A stretch of 13,318 nt of DNA from UBA2632 sp964452155. Its GTDB lineage: Bacteria; Bacteroidota; Bacteroidia; Bacteroidales; Dysgonomonadaceae. Both the position numbers and the translations under genes were made by a program. How positions within the stretch are numbered: position 1 is the first letter of the stretch; the number at the start of each line of letters is the position of its first letter. The notes beneath the pieces are model-generated. The model searched no databases and was not told the origin of the DNA. It saw only the letters and a program-made list of their open reading frames with translations. Shown in pieces: positions 6,399 through 13,252 of the stretch. The stretch spans positions 1 through 13,318 of the forward strand of contig CAYVLC010000073.1 of assembly GCA_964452155.1 (NCBI GenBank), in the 5' to 3' direction.

Positions 6399-7852
6399 TA
6401 TTTCTTTGCACTTCTAAAAAGTCTGTTCCAGCGTATTTTTCCACTCAACCAGCCTTTGTCTTTTTCAAGCGAAAGCCATATCAACAATGGTTGGCCCACT
6501 ACGTGATCTTCGGGAACAAACCCCCATACACGCGAGTCGGCAGAGTTGTGACGATTGTCGCCCATCATAAAGTAATAGTCCATCTTAAATGTGTAAGAGT
6601 TTGCCTCTTGTCCGTTGATGAATACTTTTCCGTTGCGATAATCAAAGTCGTTTCCTTCGTAGTTCTTTATACAACGCTCGTAGGCAGCTACTTTGTATTC
6701 CGTATTGGTGTCGAAGGTAATGGTGGCTCCTTTTTGAGGTATCCAAAGTGGGCCAAAAGTATCTCTTGTCCAGTTTTGTTGGTAATCCAGCGGATAGTAC
6801 AAACTCGATCCTTTGGGCTCGGTCTCTTTTACAACGTTCCACACAAATGGCTTGGCCCTCATTTCGGCCACCATTTGGTCTGTCATGGGAATACTGTAAT
6901 AGAGTTTTCCTTTTTTACCGTTGTCGTTTCTTAGGCCCAATCTGGCCATGCTTAGGCTGTCGGCATAAGATAAATCTTGTACGCGTTGGCCATTCATATC
7001 ATCGCCCACATAGTCGGCAACATTGATACCTAGCTCAGAGAATACTTTAGAAGAGATATCTGCTCCGTCTGTTTGTATCATATAGTTGTGTTGCGACATT
7101 TTGGGATTAGGCAGCAGGTTTCCGTCAATAAAGACAGCATCGTCTTTCAGTTCAATGGTTTCGCCAGGTAGCCCAATACAACGTTTCACATAGTTCTCTC
7201 GTCGGTCAACTGGTCGGTAAACAATTTCGCCATAAGTGCGCTTGTCCGATTTTATTCCCTCGCTTCCATTTTGGTTGTAGGCCGATAGTACATAGTAGTC
7301 AACCGCTTGCATGTTTGTAGCCACGGTGTCGCCTGTAGGGAAGTTAAATACAACAATGTCGTTGCGCTTTACCTCGCCAAATCCTTTCAATCGCTTGTAT
7401 TTCCATTGGGGTTTATCAATGTACGATTTACCACCTACCACGGGCATGGTGTGTTGTGCCAGTGGGAAAGAGAGTGGTGTAATGGGGGCACGTGGGCCAT
7501 AGCTCATTTTGCTCACAAACAGGAAATCGCCCACCAACAGCGATTTCTCTAATGATGAGGTAGGTATTTGGTAGTTTTGAAAGAAAAACGTGTTGATGAA
7601 GTAAACGGCAACTAATGCAAATACAATGGCATCTACCCATTCCATTACTTTTCTTACTGCTGGGTTTTTTGTTTTCTTCCAGAATGTCCACGGCACAAAT
7701 TTGGTTACGTAGATATCTAGTAGTAAAAACAAAAACAATAGGAGCCATAAGTTGCTAGCCCATAAAGCGAAAAGTATCAGTGCTGCAGAGGTGGCCGTAA
7801 ACCATGTCCACTGGCGGCGCGATGTGTTAGTAAAACGTTCTTTTAATGTCAT
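6398..7852 (-). CDS. lepB: Signal peptidase I, long Bacteroidota form
   Basis: A 484-residue membrane serine protease (family S26) that removes signal peptides from secreted and outer-membrane proteins on the periplasmic side. Hydrophobic helices lie at about 20-48 and 72-90. The catalytic serine is Ser100 in QIPTSSLEKSLLVGD, which replaces the usual SGSM-P box, and the general-base lysine is Lys223 in YVKRCIGLPGE. The last conserved box is GDNRHNSADSRVWG (431-444). About 200 residues separate the lysine box from this box, far more than in E. coli; this long form is usual in Bacteroidales. The start ATG at 7852 gives the short charged tail expected before the first helix. It is separated from dapB by 196 nt of repeat-containing DNA and overlaps the next gene by one base. 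Confidence 0.95.
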   Translation of the reverse strand: MTLKERFTNTSRRQWTWFTATSAALILFALWASNLWLLLFLFLLLDIYVTKFVPWTFWKKTKNPAVRKVMEWVDAIVFALVAVYFINTFFFQNYQIPTSSLEKSLLVGDFLFVSKMSYGPRAPITPLSFPLAQHTMPVVGGKSYIDKPQWKYKRLKGFGEVKRNDIVVFNFPTGDTVATNMQAVDYYVLSAYNQNGSEGIKSDKRTYGEIVYRPVDRRENYVKRCIGLPGETIELKDDAVFIDGNLLPNPKMSQHNYMIQTDGADISSKVFSELGINVADYVGDDMNGQRVQDLSYADSLSMARLGLRNDNGKKGKLYYSIPMTDQMVAEMRAKPFVWNVVKETEPKGSSLYYPLDYQQNWTRDTFGPLWIPQKGATITFDTNTEYKVAAYERCIKNYEGNDFDYRNGKVFINGQEANSYTFKMDYYFMMGDNRHNSADSRVWGFVPEDHVVGQPLLIWLSLEKDKGWLSGKIRWNRLFRSAKK

Positions 7853-7884
7853 AGTTGTAAACTAAATTGTCTGTTACCCCTAAA

Positions 7885-7898
7885 TCCCCGAAAGGGGA
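7885..7898. repeat. Hairpin TCCCC-GAAA-GGGGA in the dapB-lepB gap
   Basis: A perfect 5-bp GC-rich stem with a GAAA loop on the plus strand, within the sequence TAAATCCCCGAAAGGGGAC. There is no T-tract on either side, so it is a poor intrinsic terminator. The motif resembles intergenic palindromes frequent in Bacteroidota. On the lepB transcript it would lie in the 5' leader, if transcription starts upstream of it. Confidence 0.5.
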
Positions 7899-7964
7899 CT
7901 TTGGTTGAGTGCTGATTATATAGCTAAAGTGATTATTATGGATTCTATTAAGCAAAAAATACAA

Positions 7965-8010
7965 GGTCAATGAGCTTGTCATAATGCGGTCATTGAGCTT
8001 GTCGAAATGC
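7965..8010. repeat. Two tandem 23-nt repeats with TGAGCTTGTC core
   Basis: Units 7965-7987 and 7988-8010 agree at 20 of 23 positions, and both contain GGTCA, TGAGCTTGTC and AATGC. On the minus strand the second reads TTTCGACAAGCTCAATGACC, a sequence type I recall as a widespread REP-like repeat in several bacterial groups. It lies between dapB and lepB. Its function is not visible. Confidence 0.65.
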
Positions 8011-8048
8011 TGTTGCCGAAACACACTGTTTGTCTTTTCTTTGTAAAA

Positions 8049-8768
8049 CTACTTGAAAGGGAGCAAATCTTCCATCCCTAGGAAACCTTTCTTATTGGCA
8101 GTAAATTCTGCTGCTACTACTGCACCTAGTGCAAAGCCTTTGCGACTTTTGGCATCGTGGGTTAGTTCAATGGTATCTACTTCCGATTCATATTTGATGG
8201 TATGAATGCCAGGAACTTCACCCTCGCGGTATGCATTTATTTGTAAATCGTCGGGGCTACTTTGTTTGTCTAGTTTCCATTGCTTCTTACGTACTATCGA
8301 CTCCAATATGCCATCGGCAATTGTGAGGGCTGTTCCGCTGGGCGCATCTAGTTTGTGGATATGATGTGTTTCGTCAACATGCACGTCATACTCGGGGAAA
8401 TCGTTCATTATGTTGGCCAAATATTTATTTACAGCAAACAGTATGTTTACGCCCAAGCTGAAGTTGGAAGCATAAAAGAATGTTTGCCCCTCCTTTTCGC
8501 ATGCTTGTTTCACTTCGTCTATCTTGTGGAGCCATCCTGTAGTGCCCGATACAACAGGCACGTTGGCAGCAAAAGCTTTTTTGTAATTGCTTAAAGCACT
8601 TTCGGGAGAAGAGAACTCAATGGCAACTTGTGCGCTGCTGAATGCGTCCGATTCAAATTTATCTTCTTCGTTCACATCAATTGTGCACACTACATTGTGA
8701 CCTCTTTCACGGCAGATTTTCTCAATCTCGTGACCCATTTTTCCGTAACCAATAATTGCTATATTCAT
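8049..8768 (-). CDS. dapB: 4-hydroxy-tetrahydrodipicolinate reductase
   Basis: A 239-residue cytoplasmic enzyme that reduces hydroxy-tetrahydrodipicolinate with NAD(P)H in the diaminopimelate route to lysine and peptidoglycan. The nucleotide-binding loop is GYGKMG (7-12), SGTTGW (74-79) is the conserved strand-loop, and ETHHIHKLDAPSGTA (133-147) holds the catalytic histidine pair (135-136) and Lys139 of the family signature. The C-terminal FALGAVVAAEF segment also fits. A TTG two codons earlier (8774) would also be open, but the ATG at 8768 gives the standard start M-N-I-A-I-I-G-Y-G and is preferred. A -7 element TATTTTTG lies 19 nt upstream. The length is slightly short (E. coli has 273) but normal for the Bacteroidota version. 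Confidence 0.96.
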   Translation of the reverse strand: MNIAIIGYGKMGHEIEKICRERGHNVVCTIDVNEEDKFESDAFSSAQVAIEFSSPESALSNYKKAFAANVPVVSGTTGWLHKIDEVKQACEKEGQTFFYASNFSLGVNILFAVNKYLANIMNDFPEYDVHVDETHHIHKLDAPSGTALTIADGILESIVRKKQWKLDKQSSPDDLQINAYREGEVPGIHTIKYESEVDTIELTHDAKSRKGFALGAVVAAEFTANKKGFLGMEDLLPFK

Positions 8769-8787
8769 TTTCAATGTTTTAGAACAA

Positions 8788-8795
8788 CAAAAATA
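8788..8795 (-). promoter_or_regulatory. Bacteroidota-type -7 element (TATTTTTG) before dapB
   Basis: TATTTTTG fits TAnnTTTG and ends 19 nt before the dapB ATG. At the expected -33 distance the sequence is TCTG, a three-of-four match to TTTG. This supports a dapB promoter independent of the epimerase gene 250 nt upstream. Confidence 0.55.
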
Positions 8796-9017
8796 GTAAT
8801 TTTAAAAGTTATAACAGAAGGGATTCAAATAAAATTCAGCTGCTGGCTCATAACGAATCTATGTCAGAAAGCTTTTATTTTGAGTGGTTGATAAGAAAAA
8901 CAATAAGTGAAGTCTTTATAAGTTGCTGAAAATAAACAGCTTGCTTTGGCAAATGTCTGTTTCAATAACGAGCGCAACGCAGCACTTGCCCTTTTCTTAC
9001 AAAGACTAATTAAGGAA

Positions 9018-10040
9018 TTATAACCACCCCTTCTCTTTGTACCAAGCTATGGTTTTTTCTACTCCCTCTTCGAGATAGATTTGGGGGGTAAAGTTAAGTT
9101 CCTTTTGCAACGGACCAATATCGCAGGTCCAATTGCGTTGCTTCATTATCTTGTATTTGTCTGTGTTGAAGGTGACAGACTTGTTGAGCAACTCGCCAAT
9201 CTTTTCGCTCACATGCGAAGCAGCCTTTACTAGGAATAGAGGGATTTTCAATCGAAGCACCCTTTTTCTGTTGAGGGCACGTTGCACTATTTTATTGAAC
9301 TCATCGTCGGTATAGCTGCATCCATCCGAAACAAAATACTCTTTCTGTGCAATGCCTTTGTCAATGGCTATGAAAACAATATCGACCAAATCATTTACGT
9401 ATATAAACGAAAGCAGCTGTTTTTTGAATCCTGCACCAACATTTACACCTTTTTTCACCGCTTTCATCAGTATCAGATAGTCTTTGTCGTTAGGCCCATA
9501 CACACCCGTTGGACGAAGTATTACGTAAGGAAAGTTGGGGGTGCTCTTCATATAGTTTTCAGCCAATAGTTTGCTCTCGCCGTAGGCTGTGTTTGGGTTG
9601 GGGGGGGTGTCGCATTGCATTGGCTCATAGTTTATTTCATCGCCCACACCCATTGCACCCAGCGAACTCATAAATACAAAAGTCTTGGGCACCATATTGG
9701 CCCTAACCAATGCATCTACAAAATTCTTTGTGTAGAGAAAGTTTATCTTCTCGAAATCTTTTTTGCGAATGGCTTGGGTGATGCCCGCCACGTGCACTAT
9801 GGCATCAAACTTTCCGTTTTTGCTAGCAAAAGAGACCAATTCGTTTGTCAATGTGTTGGTGTCTGCATAGTTCAAATCGATAAAATTGATGCGTTTGTCT
9901 TGCAGCCTATCTCTATTGCTACTTGCGCGAATGCCCGCCCAGGTTTCGTAGCCCAACTCAAGAGCTTTTGATACTATGGCAGAACCGATAAAGCCACTAG
10001 CACCGGTGATGAGGATTTTCTTTTGCATACTGATGTTCAT
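9018..10040 (-). CDS. NAD(P)-dependent epimerase/reductase, extended SDR family
   Basis: A 340-residue cytoplasmic protein of the extended short-chain dehydrogenase/reductase superfamily, the group of sugar-nucleotide epimerases and dihydroflavonol-reductase-like enzymes. Numbering from the ATG at 10028, GASGFIGS (9-16) is the NAD(P)-binding glycine motif, MSSLG (120-124) carries the active-site serine, and YGESK (149-153) holds the catalytic Tyr149 and Lys153. LRPTGVYGPND follows as in NAD-dependent epimerases. The substrate cannot be told. The frame is open upstream to an ATG at 10259, but that would put 73 unusual hydrophobic residues ahead of the Rossmann motif and run through the promoter. 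The starts at 10040 (MNISMQKK) or 10028 (MQKK) are far more likely. A run of eight G (9600-9607) encodes part of TPPNP. Confidence 0.88.
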   Translation of the reverse strand: MNISMQKKILITGASGFIGSAIVSKALELGYETWAGIRASSNRDRLQDKRINFIDLNYADTNTLTNELVSFASKNGKFDAIVHVAGITQAIRKKDFEKINFLYTKNFVDALVRANMVPKTFVFMSSLGAMGVGDEINYEPMQCDTPPNPNTAYGESKLLAENYMKSTPNFPYVILRPTGVYGPNDKDYLILMKAVKKGVNVGAGFKKQLLSFIYVNDLVDIVFIAIDKGIAQKEYFVSDGCSYTDDEFNKIVQRALNRKRVLRLKIPLFLVKAASHVSEKIGELLNKSVTFNTDKYKIMKQRNWTCDIGPLQKELNFTPQIYLEEGVEKTIAWYKEKGWL

Positions 10041-10054
10041 AATATAGTGATTTG

Positions 10055-10062
10055 CAAAAATA
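10055..10062 (-). promoter_or_regulatory. Bacteroidota-type -7 element (TATTTTTG) before the epimerase gene
   Basis: TATTTTTG is identical to the element ahead of dapB and ends 14 nt before the ATG at 10040. It supports that start and argues that the open frame further upstream is not coding. No convincing -33 TTTG is seen. Confidence 0.5.
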
Positions 10063-10248
10063 ACGATAAAAAGGAGAAAGGGGGTTAGTTTTGCAAAGAA
10101 ACCTGTTTTGAAAACTTGGTGCTTATATTTGGATAATCGCCCATAAAGGCGTCCAAGAATGAACAATAGCACCCCGGCTACGTTTTTATAGAGTTGTATG
10201 CACAACGAATAAATGCAGATAAAATGACTTATGATAAATAAAATTTCG

Positions 10249-10256
10249 TTACTTTG
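10249..10256 (+). promoter_or_regulatory. Possible -7 element (TTACTTTG) before RNase R gene
   Basis: TTACTTTG resembles TAnnTTTG with one base fewer between TA and TTTG. It ends 14 nt before the first ATG (10271) and 26 nt before the second (10283). The very short leader implied for the first ATG makes the second a fair alternative start. No clear -33 element is seen. Confidence 0.35.
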
Positions 10257-10270
10257 CATTTACTACTCAA

Positions 10271-12433
10271 ATGAATAAATGTATGAAAAAGAAGAATAAC
10301 AAAACCGAACAACCAGAGAGAAAACGCAAGAAAAAAGAATTGGCATCTGCCATTATTCAATTTCTAAATGAAAATCCCGAAAAACAATATAACTACAAAC
10401 AAATATCGGCTGCCATTGATGTGTCGGCAGAAGAACAAAGAAATACATTGCGTGACGTGCTCGACAAATTGCGCGATGATGAGTTGGTGCTAGAGACGCA
10501 GCGAGGCAAGTACAAGACCAACGACCGCAAACCCATCTTGGAAGGACGATTTGAACGTCGGAGCAATGGCAAAAACTTTTTTGTTCCTAACGACGAGGGC
10601 AACATAATATATATACCCGAACGCAACTCTATGCATGCTATGAATGGCGACATTGTGCGTGTGCAGATGTTTGCAAAACGCAAGCGCTTTGAAACCGAGG
10701 GCGAGGTGATAGAGATACTAGAACGTGCCGAGGCTCGTTTTGTGGGAACCCTTGAGGTGAAAAAAGATTTTGCTTTCTTGGTACTCGACAGCAGAATACT
10801 TGCCAACGATATCTTTATTCCAAAAGAAAACCTGAAAGGTGGAAAAACTGGAGATAAGGTAGTGGTAGAGATTATAGAGTGGCCTGCAAAAGCCAACAAT
10901 CCATTGGGGAAGGTGTTGGATGTGCTAGGCGAAGCGGGCCAAAACGACACAGAGATGCACGCAATTTTGGCGCAATACAATTTGCCCTACATCTATCCAG
11001 AACAAGTGGAGAAGGCTGCCGAAAGAATATCTGACAAAATCTCTCCACAAGAAATTGCAAAGCGTGAAGACTTTCGCGATACCTTGACGCTAACCATTGA
11101 CCCTGCCGACGCAAAAGATTTTGACGATGCTTTGTCTATTAAACAATTATCAGAAACATCTTGGGAGATTGGTGTACACATAGCCGATGTAACCCACTAT
11201 GTGAAACCCGACGATATAATAGATACCGAAGCGCAGGAGCGAGCTACTTCTATTTACTTAGTAGATAGAACTATTCCCATGCTTCCCGAGCGATTGAGCA
11301 ACGAGTTGTGCTCGCTTCGTCCGAATGAAGAGAAGCTTTGTTTTTCGGTGATTTTTGAAATCAATGACAAAGGGCACGTTGTGAAACATCGTATTGCAAA
11401 GACTGTTATTAACTCTGATTTACGTTTGTCTTACGAGGAAGCTCAATCGATGATTGAAACCGAAATGGGAACCTATAGTAAAGAGGTAATGGTGATGAAC
11501 AAACTGGCAATTCAATTGCGCGAACGCCGATTTGCCAATGGAGCCATCAATTTTGAGCGTTACGAAGTGCGCTTTAATCTGGATGATAAAGGAAAACCAT
11601 TGGGTGTTTATTTCACCGAATCCAAAGAGGCCAATCATCTTATCGAAGAGTTTATGCTCCTTGCCAACCGTACAGTAGCTGAGGATATTGGCAATGTTGG
11701 TTCTTTCAAAAAAGCTAAAACATTTGTTTACAGGATTCACGATTTGCCCGATCCCGAAAAGCTTGAAACACTCAATACATTTATCTTACGCTTCGGCCAC
11801 AAAATTAAAACATCGGGAAGCAACAAGCAAGTTGCACAAAGCTTCAACGCCTTGTTTGATGCGGTGAAAGACCGACCCGAAGAAAATTTGGTAGAAACCA
11901 TTGCCATCAAAACAATGGCCAAGGCTGTTTACACCACAAAGAACATTGGTCACTATGGGCTAGCCTTTGACTACTACACACATTTCACTTCGCCCATTCG
12001 TCGCTATCCCGACATGATGGTACATCGCTTGCTGAGCGACTATTTAGACAAGAAGAAAAGCGCCAACCAAGAAGAGGTAGAAGCTATGTGTAAGCATTGT
12101 TCCGATATGGAATTGGTGGCTACACGTGCAGAGCGCGACTCTATTAAGTACAAACAGGTAGAGTTTATGTCTGACAAAATTGGGCAGGTATTCGATGGTG
12201 TGATATCTGGGGTAACCGAATGGGGAATTTATGTAGAGATTATTGATAATAAGTGCGAGGGCATGATTCCAATTAGAGAACTGGATGATGATTTTTACGA
12301 ATTGGATGAGAAGAACTATCGACTTGTGGGGCGTCGCACCAAACGCGAATATCGTTTGGGGCAGGAGCTACCCATTACTGTTGTGCGTACCAATTTGGAG
12401 CGGAAGCAACTTGATTTTGCTTTGGCAGATTAG
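10271..12433 (+). CDS. rnr: Ribonuclease R (3'-5' exoribonuclease)
   Basis: A 720-residue RNase II/R family enzyme that degrades structured RNA processively from the 3' end. The order is: a basic N-terminal tail (1-22), a winged-helix region (about 24-82), two cold-shock domains (about 88-220), the RNB catalytic domain (about 265-600) and an S1 domain (about 637-718). The metal-binding aspartates are Asp277, 283, 285 and 286 in TIDPADAKDFDDA, followed by GVHIADVTHYV (301-311) and the FTSPIRRYPDMMVHR block of the active-site channel. The winged helix and length favour RNase R over RNase II. The lysine-rich C-terminal tail of E. coli RNase R is absent; the chain stops at the end of S1. MKKK at residue 5 (10283) is a possible start. 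It is divergent from the epimerase and converges on the RAYT gene, with a palindrome 38 nt after its stop. Confidence 0.96.
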   Translation: MNKCMKKKNNKTEQPERKRKKKELASAIIQFLNENPEKQYNYKQISAAIDVSAEEQRNTLRDVLDKLRDDELVLETQRGKYKTNDRKPILEGRFERRSNGKNFFVPNDEGNIIYIPERNSMHAMNGDIVRVQMFAKRKRFETEGEVIEILERAEARFVGTLEVKKDFAFLVLDSRILANDIFIPKENLKGGKTGDKVVVEIIEWPAKANNPLGKVLDVLGEAGQNDTEMHAILAQYNLPYIYPEQVEKAAERISDKISPQEIAKREDFRDTLTLTIDPADAKDFDDALSIKQLSETSWEIGVHIADVTHYVKPDDIIDTEAQERATSIYLVDRTIPMLPERLSNELCSLRPNEEKLCFSVIFEINDKGHVVKHRIAKTVINSDLRLSYEEAQSMIETEMGTYSKEVMVMNKLAIQLRERRFANGAINFERYEVRFNLDDKGKPLGVYFTESKEANHLIEEFMLLANRTVAEDIGNVGSFKKAKTFVYRIHDLPDPEKLETLNTFILRFGHKIKTSGSNKQVAQSFNALFDAVKDRPEENLVETIAIKTMAKAVYTTKNIGHYGLAFDYYTHFTSPIRRYPDMMVHRLLSDYLDKKKSANQEEVEAMCKHCSDMELVATRAERDSIKYKQVEFMSDKIGQVFDGVISGVTEWGIYVEIIDNKCEGMIPIRELDDDFYELDEKNYRLVGRRTKREYRLGQELPITVVRTNLERKQLDFALAD

Positions 12434-12470
12434 TTTATAATGGTGTGATGATTGTTAGCATTGTAGTAGC

Positions 12471-12498
12471 GTAGAGAAAATTCATGAATTTTCTCTAC
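12471..12498. repeat. Perfect 28-nt REP-like palindrome between rnr and the RAYT gene
   Basis: The left half is GTAGAGAAAATTCA and the right half is its exact reverse complement, giving 14 bp of perfect symmetry. It begins with GTAG, the tetranucleotide typical of REP elements served by RAYT proteins. It starts 38 nt after the RNase R stop and ends 9 nt before the RAYT stop on the other strand. An identical copy lies inside the RAYT gene at 12831-12858. As RNA it would form a long AT-rich hairpin followed by TTTTG on the plus strand, so it may also end RNase R transcription. Confidence 0.85.
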
Positions 12499-12507
12499 TT
12501 TTGTGTA

Positions 12508-13212
12508 TTACAGAAATATTACTGTGTGTGTCCCATTCAATCTGTCCTCATTCCAGTTTCTAGGATTATTGATAATATATTCTTTAATACGTTTATACGA
12601 CACCTCATCACGAATAATCTGGTCGTAGTAACTCGTTTGCCAATTTTTAATGCCAAGTGTATTTCGTTTAATATTAATTTGTTTTGATGTTTGCATTTTA
12701 AACTTTCCTACTATTTTAGGTATTATCATTCGTCGGCGTTGTTTGCGGTATTGTTTTATTTCGTCTAAGGTGGGGATGTAATTGGGCTTGTGGAACCATT
12801 GGTTTGGTGATGGCAATTGTTGCTGCTGCTGTAGAGAAAATTCATGAATTTTCTCTACGTGATCGCCCACACAATCTACGTGATCACCCACACAATCAAC
12901 ATTATCGCCGACACAATCCTCATCTACGCCATTATTATTCATATCCATCAATTCAATCAACAAATGAATATGATTTGGCATTACAATCCATTCATCAACA
13001 TTTGCACGGATATTGTAATCATTTATTTTCGTAATTTCCTTTTTTACAATTTCGCCATAAGTAGACAATCTCATTTTCTCATTTTTAATGTCCCCCAAAA
13101 TAGATTCGTGCTCTTCCACACAAATGGTAATAAAATAATGTCCAATTGCAGAATAATCCCAATACTGCCATCGGTTTGGCTCAATCTTATATTTATTGTT
13201 GAATTTAGTCAT
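12508..13212 (-). CDS. REP-associated tyrosine transposase (RAYT), Y1/IS200-like
   Basis: A 234-residue HUH single-strand endonuclease of the Y1 transposase superfamily. RAYTs process REP palindromes and are usually single-copy, non-mobile domesticated relatives of IS200/IS605 TnpA. WQYWDYSAIGHYFITICV (15-32) is the first family block. WIVMPNHIHLLIEL (75-88) holds the HUH histidines His81 and His83. NWQTSYYDQIIRDE (190-203) holds the catalytic tyrosine (Tyr195 or 196). RIKEYIINNPRNW (208-220) is the conserved end. Between the HUH and tyrosine parts lies a variable linker (about 89-138) with three seven-residue repeats, a peptide VEKIHEFSL encoded by the 28-nt palindrome, and five glutamines. 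All catalytic parts are intact. No promoter or ribosome site is clear; a small inverted repeat, TTATCA-TAA-TGATAA, lies at 13216-13230 just upstream. The assignment as a RAYT is strong from the motifs and neighbouring repeats; activity is inferred. Confidence 0.9.
   Translation of the reverse strand: MTKFNNKYKIEPNRWQYWDYSAIGHYFITICVEEHESILGDIKNEKMRLSTYGEIVKKEITKINDYNIRANVDEWIVMPNHIHLLIELMDMNNNGVDEDCVGDNVDCVGDHVDCVGDHVEKIHEFSLQQQQQLPSPNQWFHKPNYIPTLDEIKQYRKQRRRMIIPKIVGKFKMQTSKQINIKRNTLGIKNWQTSYYDQIIRDEVSYKRIKEYIINNPRNWNEDRLNGTHTVIFL
12831..12858. repeat. Second copy of the 28-nt palindrome, inside the RAYT gene
   Basis: Identical at all 28 positions to 12471-12498. It is read in frame by the RAYT gene as VEKIHEFSL (residues 119-127). 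Because it is a palindrome, the opposite strand reads the same peptide in one frame. Its left flank (GCTGCTGTAGAGAAAAT) also resembles the half-elements at 13253-13318 (GCTGGTTGTAGAGAAAAT). Confidence 0.9.
12856..12918 (-). repeat. Three 21-nt in-frame repeats in the RAYT linker
   Basis: Units at 12856-12876, 12877-12897 and 12898-12918 encode DCVGDHV, DCVGDHV and DCVGDNV on the minus strand. The first two differ by one base; the third has more changes. Being 21 nt long, copy-number change would leave the frame intact. The outermost three bases of the first unit are also the last three bases of the palindrome, so the two structures abut. Confidence 0.85.
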
Positions 13213-13252
13213 AGCTTATCATAATGATAATAACCAATGGGGTGGTTTTGAT

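Noticed and set aside
6642..6842. Possible split or frameshift in lepB, suggested by other open frames within it
   Set aside because: The 484-residue frame is continuous and has all catalytic boxes; the long insertion is usual for Bacteroidales signal peptidases.
8769..8774. TTG start for dapB two codons upstream
   Set aside because: The ATG at 8768 gives the standard family N-terminus, and a TTG start is not needed.
8796..9017. Possible small gene or RNA between the epimerase and dapB
   Set aside because: No open frame, strong hairpin or terminator was found in this 222-nt gap; it appears to be plain AT-rich spacer with a promoter at its dapB end.
10041..10259. N-terminal extension of 73 residues on the epimerase, open from an ATG at 10259
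   Set aside because: The Rossmann GASGFIGS motif belongs near the N-terminus, a TATTTTTG promoter element lies inside the extension, and the residues look like translated AT-rich intergenic DNA.
12804..13224. Plus-strand open frames opposite the RAYT gene
   Set aside because: They are antisense shadows. The shared peptide EKIHEFSL arises only because the palindrome reads the same on both strands.
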